Shown: positions 23,350 through 35,406, numbered from the stretch's first letter. The stretch: DNA of 64,000 nt from Enchytraeus crypticus (GCA_905160935.1 CAJHZI010000091.1:1-64000); one strand, 5' to 3'. Numbers and translations: made by a program. Notes: generated by a model not told the origin, from the sequence alone.

Positions 23350-23625
23350 TATCCCGTGTCCGGACCACTGAAGACTAGGCTGTCCGTAAACTGCATGCAT
23401 GTCGTAAGAGGCTACAAAACAAGTACTGAGAATTACAATGAAAACCACCTCAGAAGCCATGTGTCCAAGCTATGAGCTGCATTAAAGTGAGGATAAGGCA
23501 TAACTTTTTGATAAGGGATTGACTTATTGATCGAGGGAGCGATCCTTACGGATTGTGACTGTAGATTATCTGTGAGTAGAACTGTATAGCGTACCTTGGA
23601 CCTGACACTTTACAGAACACAACAG
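23350..23625 (+). repeat. Interspersed repeat family D, copy 2
   Basis: Shares with 56925-57190 the strings GTCGTAAGAGGCTACA, CTCAGAAGCCAT, CCAAGCTATGAGCTGCATT and GATAAGGCATAACTTTTTGA, and the end GTACCTTGGACCTGACAC. Confidence 0.65.
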
Positions 23626-23795
23626 AGCGTGATAGAGCGAGAGAGAGAGAGAGCGCGAGAGAGAGAGAGATTAAGAATAGCAGGTAAATATAGCTCTTGA
23701 AAATGATCTCTTCTTATCTAAAATCGCGTATATTATTAAACTCTCCGAAATAAATTCTGAATTATGCATTGAATCTGAAAAATAAGAAATAATTA

Positions 23796-23796
<1 letters not shown>

Positions 23797-23854
<58 letters not shown>
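23797..23854. repeat. (TA)n microsatellite
   Basis: Pure TA run of about 58 bp; the IYIY frame through it is not a gene. Confidence 0.95.
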
Positions 23855-23857
<3 letters not shown>

Positions 23858-24889
23858 CTTTTCTTATAGAATCCAGTCGCTGTGCTTTGTTATGTGCACA
23901 ACAACAATTACAGTGCTACTGTCGTCAATGACAACATCGAACAAATGCACAATATCTATACTGGCTTGGCACATGAATATCCCGTGATCTGGTGGAATTA
24001 GCCCATAGTTTTCGAAATCAAATGCCTGTTATTTAGAGATCGTCATTGAAGTACAAAATTCAAACACATTAATTCAAAGACAACACTGATGAAACTGCTT
24101 GGATCTCCCTATCGTGGACTTCAACAAAAGAGAATGGCTAATTAGGCCTACGATTAAAATAAAAACATATTAGGGAAAAGTTTGGTTAGATTAAGCTTTA
24201 TGATTTGGATAAGGTTTCAATATTTTGCTAGGTAATATAATAACATTAACTTAACGAGCCTTAAGACACGTTCCTAGCAATAACTTCCGTGAACATATTT
24301 AATAAGAACACGTCGTATGAGGTACATGTACTATATCAAGCGATTAACTTTGAAAGTTTTAGCTACAATTAATCGTTACCATTTAACCAAAAGCTAAAGC
24401 GGAAGCTATGATTATATTATTTGAAACGATTTCAATCACACACAATAAACAATTCAAGGACGATGCCCGTGGCGAAGGGCTAGCGTGTTATTCTTGTTTA
24501 ACTTCGAGACCTGCAGCAAGAAGAAAGCAATATTGTTGTTAGGTATGCACGACGGTATAGAATCACGATTCTGTATGTAATTAAGCAATGCCTATCGTTC
24601 AGAGTTGCTACTATTGTCGTGACAGACAGCACTGAATGCGTGCATTGTAGCTGGAGAGTTATTTAGAATTTCTGAAAGCCTTAAGTTAAGCGGAGTGACC
24701 AGATTTTAAATTACCGGAAGGCACGACCGATAGCGTCGAGTCTTACGATAGTAGTCTGTAAATGTTGAGAGAGCCCATAGAGCTAAACTGTCTCTATGGT
24801 TTAACTTTATATATGCAGATGTAATGTATAATTGAAATAGGATGTCCTTCCGTTACTGAGAACATTGGACACACGAGACCGGCGCTAAA

Positions 24890-25005
24890 TTGATCTTTAA
24901 CACATCTTCAGTAGGGTTCAAATCCAGTGGTCTTCAAGTCGTCGACATGCCATCCGAGCAGGAAATTGACGCTAAACTTGGTCAGCCCCTCTATAATATG
25001 ACCAG
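24890..25005 (+). repeat. SINE B-like tail fragment
   Basis: B-box-like AGGGTTCAAATCC followed by CGACATGCCATCCGAGCAGG and AAATTGACGCTAAACTTGG, similar to the SINE B tail at 43560-43640. Confidence 0.5.
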
Positions 25006-25049
25006 TTAATAGATTTTCTCTGCGCATAAAGTGCAAGCATAGTAGCATC

Positions 25050-25375
25050 AGTACACTAACGGTAGAATCACTGATAGTAGACTAGAGGTAGAATCACTGA
25101 TAGTAGACTAATGATAGAATCACCGATAGTAGACTAATGATAGAATCACTGATAGTAGACTAATGATAGAATCACTGATAGTAGACTAGAGGTAGAATCA
25201 CTGATAGTAGACTAATGATAGAATCACTGATAGTAGACTAATGATAGAATCACTGATAGTAGACTAATGATAGAATCACTGATAGTAGACTAGAGGTAGA
25301 ATCTGTTATAGTAGGCCAATGATGGAATCACTGATAGTAGACTACATGTAGAATCACTATAAATGATTCTATCAT
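25050..25375. repeat. 26-bp minisatellite
   Basis: About twelve units of ATAGAATCACTGATAGTAGA plus CTAATG, with minor variants (AGGTAG for ATGATAG). The array ends in an inverted partial copy (AATGATTCTATCATTAGTAG near 25363), so arms of opposite orientation abut. Confidence 0.92.
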
Positions 25376-26954
25376 TAGTAGAATTCTTGTAAAATTACTA
25401 AATAAAATCAGGCAAGTGAAGTCCATTATATAATTTGGAATTTCTCAGAAATAATTTCTAATTAAATTTTGCAAAAGTTAGTAAGGTTAAAACCCCTAGT
25501 AAATTCTATTCATAGGAAATTACTGATATGACCTATCAGTAGTTTATTCGATCTCTACTCTAATTAATCAAACAAGTAGTCAATCAGTCAACCAATCAAT
25601 CAATCAATCAACCAATCAATCAACCAAGTATTCAATCAATCAGTGAAGTAATCACTCAATCAATTTTTTAATCAATTAAGCAACCGATCACTTAGTTATT
25701 AGTATTAAACACTATATTTTCTAACATCTCAACCCTGAATAAAAGCCTTAAGAAATCAGTCAATCAATGCTTCCTTTTTCCTATTAATCACTTATTTGAA
25801 TCTTACACAACCTGTAAGAAGTTTAATGTTGCACTAAATACCTGACTCGCATCACAATAATATATATTATAGTACCGTCAAATAAAATTTTGGTGAGGAA
25901 CCAGTCACTAAATCCTAAATGAAGTTGTGACCGATACCCTTGTTGTTGAGGCTACGAGAGAAGACGGTTTATTAAACAGAATACTCTCATTTTCACGTAT
26001 AACCGGTTCTGTATTTGTTCACTCTAGGGTGGGGCGCCTGGATACGCTTGGCCCACAAAGTGGCTACCGTCAAGAGCGCTGTGAGCAAAGGGGCAACGCC
26101 CCCCCGCCCCCGCCCATATACACCCATGTATAACCCACGCGATATTGCGGGACAAAGTGACATTAACAACTGAGTCGCCCACTCTTTAATACTCGCCGTA
26201 ATGGATGTATCAACAATTATTATACACATAATGCTGCATTTCTATACACTTAATTTATGTAAGCATAGAAGTAGTAGTAGTAGTACATGTGTTTATTTAA
26301 AAGTCTTCAAACACCGACAAATAATTGTGAAAGCAGACAAATTAACATGTTGACAGCATTGCGCTTTATGACACGAACGGAATTGGTTGGTTCGTTTTGC
26401 TTTGGCCCCGAATGGAAGGCGAGCACAGGATATAGCACTTTGTGTTTATTATTATTCAATGCATAATGATTAATAGTTTTACTCTTTTTAAATTTTGACC
26501 TAGTCGTACCTATTTCTCTGCAGCTTTCTTTCGTTATTGTTTCATTTGCAACGATATTAATTAGTGTTCTTGAATCTTGAGCATAATAATATAATTGTGA
26601 ATTTTGTCAAGACGCATTCTAATTTTAAAACTATAGGCCCATAATTACTACTTAGTTACTATTATAATCTATAGAGTGGCAATAATGCACGAATTTTCTC
26701 TGCTACTAAGTATTATAATTATTCTTAAATAATCTAATTTTCTAGCAAATCTAAGATATCAATTATGCTTTATATCGAATCATATGTCTAGAATGGTTAG
26801 AAAAGTTCATTCAAATAAAAATTCATGCAAGAATCTTTGAATTTATGATGCTTCACTTAATTATTGTTCATTTTTCGAACAGATAACAAATAAAAATTTT
26901 AGTAGTTCTTTTAGTATTCGTTTCTTTCTCAAACTATAATAACATTGCGTCAAG

Positions 26955-27200
26955 GGCGTACGCTACCCGCATTGTGTACGGGTTTCTGAATAATAAACCA
27001 ACCGTGAATTTCACGTATCGTAAAAGGCGAAAAAGCACTTTTTAAGATCCAAACCAACGCCAGAAAGGGCATTCAGATGGTGAGAGCCTAGGCTCCAGAA
27101 ATTGCTACAAAATTGCCTAATCCCGACCTTAGATTTAAACTGAGATTCAAGGAAAGATGGTGATGATGATGATGATGGTGATGGTGATGATGACGATGAT
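26955..27200 (+). mobile_element. RTE-like LINE 3' end with (GAT)n tail
   Basis: Plus-sense copy: TGTACGGGTTTCTGAATAAT, ACGCCAGAAAGGGCATTCAG, CTAGGCTCCAGAAATTGCTA, ATCCCGACCTTAGATTTAAA, then GGAAAGATGGTGATGATGAT running into a GAT/GGT repeat. One of the cleanest tails in the window. The minus-strand frame here is a shadow. Confidence 0.7.
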
Positions 27201-27699
27201 AATGATGGCGATGCGTCAAGGACGTGAGCAACTTGCCTTCTTTTAAGGTTGGCAATAGACACCAGTTTTACATGTATTTTTTCCGGCTTATCATCTTATT
27301 TTTAAATTCCTTGAACTAAAATCTCTATGTTAGCCAAAGATCCTACAGCCTTTATGTACTTCACAAACTTTGTACTCTTCAATGCACAAGCCTACAAACT
27401 ATAAATGTTAGAATTAAAAATAAGCATCAAAATCAAAATTGAGCATGATCTTCACTACACATAAAAGTGTCACAAATCCAGTTAAAGAGTCCTTCGTTCT
27501 TAATCAGATTATGACAGTTGTCAGTCCCTGACTTTAAACAACAGCGCAGTAATTATTAGCTTACGGCATCCAATATGACATCAAACTCTATGAATAAACC
27601 AAATCTAACCGAAAAGCAAAAATTAAAGATTCATTATAAGGTGCAAATCCTAAGTTCTGTACTACGATGCGATACTAAAGGAAAGGTGGTTTATTATTG

Positions 27700-27895
27700 A
27701 CTGAAGCCAGTGGCGATGTCGGTAAGATATTCGACCGCGGATCAGTATGTGTGGGGTTAAAAGCCTGGGCTCGCCGGTCACTGACATCGCTTTCCAGTGA
27801 GGAAACTGACGGTAGCTTTAGTTTTTTATTGGCTAAATGATGCGACAAATCCTTTGATATCATTCCTGATGACAAATGAGACATTAAACCTGTAT
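27700..27895 (+). mobile_element. tRNA-derived SINE B, copy 1
   Basis: Head GAAGCCAGTGGCGATGTCGG and TAAGATATTCGACCGCGGAT; body GCCTGGGCTCGCCGGTCACT; tail CAGTGAGGAAACTGACGGTA. A copy at 47700-47835 matches nearly along its length. Confidence 0.7.
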
Positions 27896-28492
27896 TGAAT
27901 ACTGGAAGGAACGAAGGTCAAGTCAAATGTAGTGTGAGATTGGTTGCATCATTTGCATAAAGTTATTACAGGGTTAACATCAGTAGGAGTCAGGGGCGTC
28001 CACGGCGCCCATCGGCTACGTAGAGAGCGTAGTTAAAATCTTAGGGAGATATATTTAGAGATCTAGGGGGATTTTTTCGTGTCAATTACAATCAATAATT
28101 CAAAGTAGCTTATATTTATACTGTCATTAGTTAATGAAATTTAGGTATCCTTTGCTTTATCTCACTAAATTACAGAATTTTTATCTTAACTTTTAGAAAC
28201 TGAGGGGGGAATTGTCGTAACGGCTTTACGGAGGATAGGCGATACTGCTAAGGGTCGATATAACCTTAATTAATACAGGGCCTCTCTGCACTACTATGGT
28301 AGTTAACTTTTCAAACTTCAAAGTGCACGATTTATTGAATAGCTTTAAAACCGCATAAACGTAGATCTTTTTGCAAAATCCATTTTATTCTGGAAAAGAC
28401 TGAATGTGCCTTTGAGAGTTTGAGATTAAGATTTAAATCTTTTAAACAAGCATAGGCCTATGTGCTTCCTGATCCAGTGTGACTTTATCATT

Positions 28493-28540
28493 TGAAAACT
28501 CATTGCATGCTCGTAATTACGAGTATGCAATGAGTTTTTA
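28493..28540. other. Near-perfect palindrome
   Basis: AAAACTCATTGCATGCTCGT on the left is mirrored by ACGAGTATGCAATGAGTTTT on the right around a central AATT, with one mismatch in arms of 22 bp. Confidence 0.85.
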
Positions 28541-29510
28541 AGTAACCACTACAGCAGCAACTGCGCTCAAGGCCGAGCCTAAACACAGCATGGATGTCTC
28601 TAGCAAATTGAATACTTTTTTAGTTTTTACTTTTACGGACACTGGATTTTTCACTAATCTAAGCCAATGTATCTGATCGTTATCTATGATTTAGTAAGCC
28701 TTAAGGATCTACGGTGCATATGAACATAGTAGGTCCATAATTTAAAAAAACCCATTAATATTGTAGATTCAAATTAAATATTTAATTTTTCGTCGACAGG
28801 TTTTTACTATGAGCTCGCTTATTAGTGCGTATTCACTACAGCTGGCGTAATTGAAACAAGCTGAGTTAAATTTTCTTAGTGCGTTCTTACTACAGGCCTT
28901 GCAAGTTTGCACTACATGTATATATTTATATACAAACTGGCCAGCCTTCAATGTGCCGAACGAATGCAGTGCATGCTTATAAATCGCAAGATTAAATAAA
29001 TAACGAAAACTATACTAAAAACTATACGAGAAGTATACTATCGGTTATACTTCTGTATAACTAACAAACAAATTATAATTATTTTAAAAACCAACCGATA
29101 CAAAACAAACACTTTATCAGATGAAAAGTAGTATAAAGTTTACTTACTCGATTTGATCGGCAGCGTAAAATCTTACATATCGATTTGCGGTGACTTGCCT
29201 GCTTTGAACCACAGCTAGCATAGACTAAAATATCAATGTGAGAAACCCAAGCAGCAGGCGCAATAATTCTATTTTTAGCTCAAATGTGACCCGGAGTCGT
29301 GACTAACTTCTAAACCTGCTCAAATAGGCCGCCGATATAGGCCTTTTATAAATTACAGCAGAAACTGAAGTGCGAAGCCCTAATAGCACTATCCAGATAG
29401 TATGAGTCGTGCCGTGCCGCATAATATGCGCAGAAATTGTAAACTGTTGACCTTTTGAATAAATTACATATTGCATGTATAAATTATGCACTCTGTTTAT
29501 TTAAATTAAA

Positions 29511-29547
29511 TATAACGCGTACAGAATTAGATTCTGTACGCGTTATA
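29511..29547. other. Perfect 17-bp inverted repeat with 3-nt loop
   Basis: Left arm TATAACGCGTACAGAAT and right arm ATTCTGTACGCGTTATA are exact reverse complements around TAG. It contains two CpG-bearing ACGCGT sites, unusual in this AT-rich region. Confidence 0.95.
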
Positions 29548-29811
29548 TGAAATTAGTATGCCCATGGATAGCTGCATACTAACGTTTAACCACTGACTAA
29601 AGCGATGAACTGCAATCTGCAGTGACATATTTAACGTTTGACTTCAAAATTTAGTGTAAAGGTTAATGACTTAGTAAATTATAGTTACTTGAATATTTAG
29701 AAATAATTATCTTGAATAAAATTAATGAGATATTTGAGAAATAGCACATATTAGTTAAAGTAAGTAGCATTTTGCTGATGCGCTAATTTTTTACAAGGAC
29801 TTACTAATAAG

Positions 29812-30530
29812 CAGTGGCGGATCCAGGGGGCCCAGGGGGCCCGTCCCCCCCCCCCCCTTAGGTCCGGCGATAAACATTTTTAAAGTATATTTTAATTGTT
29901 TCTATGGCTATTTCTATATGTTTGTAAGGGCACTGGTTAGGGGTGGGGGGTACGAGAGGGAACTCAGTTCCACTAGCTAAAATATGGGATTTGGGGCCCA
30001 TATTTGGTATTCTAGGAGTACGTATAAGGAAGGGGGCCCGAAAAATGCTGCTCGTTTCACTAGCTCTCAATTTTCACTTTAGCCACTATAGGCCTATAGG
30101 AGGAAAGGAGGGTGTAAGTCAAAAATGTGAACTTTTCCCGGAGCAGTGGTGCAAACAGCCTTGACTGGGAGGGGTTTACACAGTTTATACAGTTTAAGCC
30201 CCCCTTATCGCCAAAATTATGTCACTTTCGCAATTCGTACAGATCAGAGCAGAGTTTCTTCAGAGTTGAAAAAATTAACTTACATTTTCCAAAACAAATG
30301 AAGAATTTAGGCATATTAGGTTTTATTCTCACTTTCGTACGTGTATGAGTGGGGGGGGGGGGGTAAGATACGGGGATCGGGGATACACTCACTCTATGTG
30401 CCGAGCGCAGTAGTGAAAATGTTGAGCACCCACAGCTTTTTATAGTTTCGTCACAAGTCTCGAAGAAGGGGGGGGGGGGGTGGCAAAAAAAATTCGGCCA
30501 CCCCTTAAAAAATACCTGGATCCGCCCCTG
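29812..30530. mobile_element. hAT-like MITE, 719 bp
   Basis: Termini CAGTGGCGGATCCAGG and CCTGGATCCGCCCCTG form an inverted repeat typical of hAT-superfamily non-autonomous elements. Flanking octamers CTAATAAG and TTTATAAG match at 6 of 8 positions (decayed 8-bp target duplication). The interior has C and G homopolymers (about 29845-29858, 30352-30363 and 30469-30480). The short open frames inside (29943-30164, 30127-30348 and others) have no domain. Confidence 0.8.
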
Positions 30531-30949
30531 TTTATAAGACACAGCTCTGTTAACTAACTTAAAACTCTATAATTGAGTTTAATTAACGTCTGTTTCAGAA
30601 CCGCAGGTAAACATTAACACTGCAACTGTAGATCTGAATAGTAAATCTAAATTTTGTCAAAGCCATTTTCAGCATAAATTTATCGACAGACGAATTATTA
30701 GGTCTATATATGATTAATGTATAATAATTTATTACATAGGATAACGATAATTCTCAGTTTTGCTGCTAAAAAGTTTAACAAACACACGTACTAAACGCAT
30801 ATGTGTGCACAATTCAACACACATGCAATGAACACACCTCGTTCACAATTTAATATAATTACATATATATTAAGAAATCTATACTATAGATAGAAAGCAG
30901 ATATTATACAGCAGTTATTTATAAATAATAGGTGACGCAGTGTATTTCC

Positions 30950-31504
30950 ATAGTGACGTCGCTGACGCGCAAATCGACTAAGCAAGAAGTGCTGTGATTG
31001 GCCGAAGCCGATCGCTTGAGTAGTATACAAAGCGGCTGTGTACTGGGTACTGGGAACCGTACTGGGAACTGGGAAAGTACTGGGAACCGAGGGAGGATAG
31101 TACGTAATATCCTAATCCCAAGGCAAAAGTACGATTAGTATACAGAAATCTGGTCTTCGTCTAGCTGAAAGCTTGCAAGCTCCCTTGTAGGTTTAGGCTC
31201 GTAGCCCCGGTATTTTTCTTGTTGTTGTATCGATTTGTTGTATTGTGGTGTTGGCGTTCCCTGGGTAGGCCCAGGTAAAAGGCTGGTAGTCCACGTCGAT
31301 ACCCGGGTCGAGTCCGTCTCTGCGGGTATTTGCTAAGCGCCTGGGTCGACTGTGTCTCTGCAGGCGGGAGGCTGGTAGTTCACGGCATTGCCCGGGTCGA
31401 GTTCGTCTCTGCGGGTATTTGCTAAGCGCCTGGGATAAGCGCCGAGCGAGTTCAGAAGTAGACTACCGCTCGAGGACGAATAGGCAGCAAGGCTGTTCAC
31501 GACA
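30950..31504 (+). mobile_element. Probable 5' LTR of a Ty3/gypsy element
   Basis: GC-richer block just before the primer-binding-like site. Contains a TACTGGGAAC/GTACTGGGAA short repeat (31038-31090) and a duplicated segment of about 65 bp with GGGTATTTGCTAAGCGCCTG (about 31283-31350 and 31372-31440). The left edge is uncertain, and there is no 3' LTR in the window for comparison. Confidence 0.5.
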
Positions 31505-31506
31505 AA

Positions 31507-31524
31507 TGGTGTCAGAAGTGGGAT
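31507..31524 (+). other. Primer-binding-like site
   Basis: TGGTGTCAGAAGTGGGAT directly after the LTR candidate is the kind of TGG-starting site found next to Ty3/gypsy LTRs. The matching tRNA was not determined. Confidence 0.6.
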
Positions 31525-31589
31525 CTCCAGTCATGACGGGAGATTAAAACCCTGGCCGGCGGGGTCTAACTACGAAATAGACGATGACG

Positions 31590-32765
31590 ACGAGGTTATT
31601 TTGATTTACCGGGCTATATCGAAACGTACCGATTTGGAAGACATTGTAAAGAGGGACTTTAGAGCCCCTGAGACGTATAAGCAACGAAGTGTGTACGACA
31701 AGTACTCTCTAGACGATGAAGAAGGCGCAGAATCAGGCAAAGGCGAATGGAAACTAGAGTACATGGCTAGCCCACGATCAGCCGGAGAAAATCACCGGGA
31801 CAAGATGAAAAAAGTATGCCGCCTGTGTGCGGGACCTTCGCGATCGGAATACCAGAATACCAGAGTAGGCGTGAGAATTACCCTAGTACTCGGCGTAGCA
31901 GGGAAGTCTCTGAGAGAAAACCCAAGTCGGAATGTTTGGTCCCGGATAAATACGATGGAACTACCCCTCTGGAGACATTGTAGGCCAAATGAGGAATTGC
32001 GCGCATTACAATGGGTGGAACGAGTCAGACGAACTAGCTTACTTGAAGGCAAGTTTGCAGAGCTCGGCAGCCCAAATCTTATGAGCCGATGATGAATGCT
32101 CCTGGAACCTCGATATGTTGTATACAAAGCTGAGAGCACAATACGGAACACACCAATTACATCTACGCTACAGGACCATGATGAAAGCGAGGAAACGACG
32201 GAGGAATGAAACCCTCCACGATCTCTATCAGGACATGAGCCAACTGGCGCTACAGGCATTCTAGGCAAACTCACTCCCCACAGCAATCTATTGGTTTAGC
32301 AATCTACTCGTTAATCGAAAGCCTTAATGACGAAGAGTTAGGAGGAAAAGTCGCCGAGCGCGGACTCAGTGATTTAGAAAAAGCCTTTAACTTGGCGCTG
32401 AAGTTCGAGACGTTAAGAGCGAGTTATGCAAGACGCCCCGACAGTCATACAGGGGATCAAGCCATGAGAACTATTAAAGTAGAGAACGAAGAACCGTGGA
32501 GAAAGGAGATGAATGAAATTCGCAACGCGTTAAAATGGCTTCAAAATCAGCAGATAAAACGCAAAGAGTTCGAGGAACTAAAAGGTAGCCTCGACTGGAG
32601 GAGCGGTCAGAGGGCGGACCAACGCTTGGATAGGAATGGCAGAGAGGTGAGAAACAATCCCTCCTACAACTATGGACAAACGAGCCACGACACCAGACAG
32701 GGTCGTGATCGGCGAATGATTAGGTTCAAAATCCCAATCTCCAGACTCAGCGACGACCAAACTAT
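31590..32765 (+). pseudogene. Ty3/gypsy gag remnant
   Basis: Decayed capsid-type region with several in-frame stops and shifts. Fragments typical of the gag of metazoan gypsy elements are visible (a DGTTPLE-like segment near 31955, NGWNESDELAYLKASL in a shifted frame near 32008, and a HDLYQDMSQLAL segment near 32217). No complete frame. The long minus-strand frames opposite it are shadows. Confidence 0.75.
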
Positions 32766-33380
32766 ATGAGAGTAATACAGAAAGAAGGAGTGAATAGGGT
32801 GTATTTTCCGGCGCTAGTACAAGGGCAAAGGCGACATTGCTTATTAGATACCGGGTGTGATATGTCAATTGAGCCGGCATCCATATCGGCTAGTTGTGAG
32901 TTACAGGACTCCAACAAAGCTAACGGGACTCGAGTTGATATCGATGGAGAGACAACAGTACAGACCGTATGTGAAGGGAAAGACCTGTCGGCGAGAGTGT
33001 TGGTCTCCACACATATTTTAGGAGATAATCTTAGGAATGGACTGGCTGATCGAACATGGGACAGTATGGGCCTTCCAAGAAGGAGTAATATACTTACAGG
33101 GCAGGGACTGGCACAGGCATTGGAAGAACAGCCGGCTCCGCTAGCGTGCAGAAAACTAGTAGTACAGGACCCGGTGGTAGTATCTCCATGGTCGGAGTGT
33201 AATATAAACACAGACTTTCGGTTGCGTACGTTAGCGAACGAAGGAGAGAGCGAATGGGCGACTGAAGCCAGTTGCATTAGAGGGTCGCTTAATATAGCTG
33301 GAGCGGTAGTGCCGGATCGATATCGTGATGTTCCTGTAAGAGTTCTAAATACGTCGAGTATGCCCATATCGTTAAAATAG
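32766..33380 (+). pseudogene. Ty3/gypsy protease region
   Basis: A 204-codon open frame with the retroviral-type aspartic protease motif LLDTGCDMS near its residue 26. The next segment has degenerate linker sequence, and the frame stops before the reverse transcriptase. It is part of the same element as the gag remnant upstream. Confidence 0.75.
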
Positions 33381-33599
33381 GGAGAGGATTTGGTAAATTT
33401 ATATGCCATAGAAGTAGTCGACGAGCATGAACCGGAGTTGCCGATGGATGGCAAGGAAACGGTCACACAGATGCTTTTCGAATCCATAGATAAAACTATA
33501 TTGAAGCCAGAAGAAATGCGGATTTTTGAAGAGTTTGTTAAACGAATACCAGGATAAGTCGGAGTTCGACTTGGGGAAGACAAACATCGTCTAAGATAG

Positions 33600-34690
33600 C
33601 ATCGATACCGGAGATGTCCGGCCGATTAAGGAAAGGTTGCTTAGCCATACACGCCCATTGGTGGAAGCTATAGATAAGCAGACGAAATAAATGTTGCAGC
33701 AAGGGATAATCGATGAGTCGATAACCGTGGGCATCGAATGTCGTGGTAGTCAAAAAGACAGACGGGTCTCTAAGGTTTTGCTTAGATTACAGGAAACTAA
33801 ACTCGGTGACCAAGAAGGATGCCTTTCCCCAACCGAAAATCCAAGATTGTCTAGACGCTATGGGAGGCATGCAAATTTTTCAGCTCGTTCGACCTCCGCA
33901 GTGGATATTACCAGATAGAGATGGTAGGAAAGATGCCGATAAAACAAGTTTCGCAACGAGACAGGGCACTTACCGGTTTCGTCGCATGCCGATGGATGGG
34001 CTTAACCAACAGTGGTGAGATGTTTCAGAGGGCCATGAATGTAATAATGGCAGGGTTGAATTACCTCATCTGTCTAGTGTACTTGGATGATATAATAGTT
34101 TATTCTGTAACGGTTGAGGAGCATAGAGAAAGGTTACAGAAGCTGTTCCAGCGGTTACGAGAGGCCAATCTAAAGCTCAAACCGAGCAAATGTCAATCAA
34201 TGCGGAAAGAAATTAACTTCCTCGGCCACGTTATATCTGACCGCGGAATTATGACCGAGCCAGGAAAAATCGACTTCGTCACTTCTTGGCCTGAACCTCG
34301 CAATGTGGGCGAGCTGAGATCATTCCTGGGTCTCTGCACATACTACAGGCGTTTCGTCAAAGCGTTCGCCGAGATTGCAAAACCGTTGCACCGATTGACC
34401 GCGAAAGATAGAAAGTTCCGCTAAGATGACGAGTGTCAGCGAGCTTTCGGGAAATTAAAAGTAGCTTAAGCTCGGCTCCTATATTAGCCATGCCTCGTGC
34501 TCAAGGAAAATATATCTTGGATACGGATGCATCCAACTTTAGCATTGGAGCAGTCCTATCGCAGGTGCAAGACGGCGACGAGAGGGTAATTGAGAATGGG
34601 TCTAGGACGCTAAAAGGTCCTGAAGTCAACTACTGCATGACACTGAAAGAGCTTTTAGCTTTAGTGTACTTTGTAAAAGTCTCTATATAT
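33600..34690 (+). pseudogene. Ty3/gypsy reverse transcriptase-RNase H, frame-broken and truncated
   Basis: Spread over three frames with shifts near 33880-33920, 33990-34020 and 34424. Motifs seen: SLRFCLDYRKLNSVT, the active-site YLDDIIVYS (about 34077-34105), FLGLCTYYRRFV in the thumb/connection region, and RNase H with ILDTDASNFSIGAVLSQ and LKELLALVYFVK. Integrase and the 3' LTR are missing: the coding sequence runs straight into (TA)n at about 34690. The element cannot be active. Confidence 0.9.
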
Positions 34691-34727
34691 ATACATACAC
34701 ACACACACATATATATATATATATATG

Positions 34728-34772
<45 letters not shown>
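34690..34772. repeat. (CA)n/(TA)n microsatellite replacing the 3' half of the gypsy element
   Basis: ACACACACAC then TA repeats with two GTATG interruptions. It starts within the RNase H coding sequence. Confidence 0.9.
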
Positions 34773-34778
<6 letters not shown>

Positions 34779-34784
34779 ATATTT

Positions 34785-35166
34785 GACTAAGTGACTGAGT
34801 GAGTGACTGAGTGACTGATTGATTCTACTGAGTGACTGAGTGACTGAGTGTCTCTACTCATTTACTGAGTGAATGAGTGTTTCTAATCAGTAACTGAGTG
34901 AATGAGTGTTTCTACTCAGTGACTGAGTGAATGAGTGTGTCTACTCAATGGCTGAGTGAATGAGTGTGTCTACTCAGTGGCTGAGTGACTGAGTGTCTCT
35001 ACTCAGTGGCTGAGTGACTGAGTGTCTCTACTCAGTTACTGAGTGAATGAGTATTTCTACTCAGTGACTGAGTGAATGAGTGTTACTACTTAGAGACTGA
35101 GTGAATGAGTGTCTCTACTCAGTGACTGAGTGACTGAGTGATTCTAATAATTGAGTTAGTGACTAA

Positions 35167-35168
<2 letters not shown>
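34785..35168. repeat. Minisatellite of GACTGAGTGAATGAGTG units
   Basis: About 12 units of roughly 31 bp, each TGACTGAGTGAATGAGTGT followed by CTCTACTCAG. Within a unit, ACTGAGTGA and TACTCAGTG are inverted partners, so each unit can fold into a short hairpin. Confidence 0.9.
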
Positions 35169-35169
<1 letters not shown>

Positions 35170-35227
<58 letters not shown>

Positions 35228-35313
35228 ATATATATGATTAAGTATATATACATATATATATAATTATATATATATATGCATATATATATATCTATATATA
35301 TATACAGATGCAA

Positions 35314-35354
<41 letters not shown>

Positions 35355-35368
35355 TATATATATATATA

Positions 35369-35406
<38 letters not shown>

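Larger units (their letters stand above)
22483..29500. other. Repeat-rich gene desert
   Basis: No gene recognised. It contains repeat family D, (TA)n, (GA)n at 23632-23670, a 26-bp minisatellite, CAAT/CAATCAAC short repeats at 25570-25700, an RTE-like LINE tail and a SINE B (all listed separately). Upstream exons of the 20692-22473 gene could be here, but none was recognised. Confidence 0.4.

Noticed and set aside
31792-32286. Minus-strand frame of 164 codons
   Set aside because: Antisense of the decayed gag region, with no domain.
32762-33583. Minus-strand frame of 273 codons opposite the gypsy protease region
   Set aside because: The plus strand carries the recognisable protease motif; the minus frame has no domain and a composition expected of antisense sequence.
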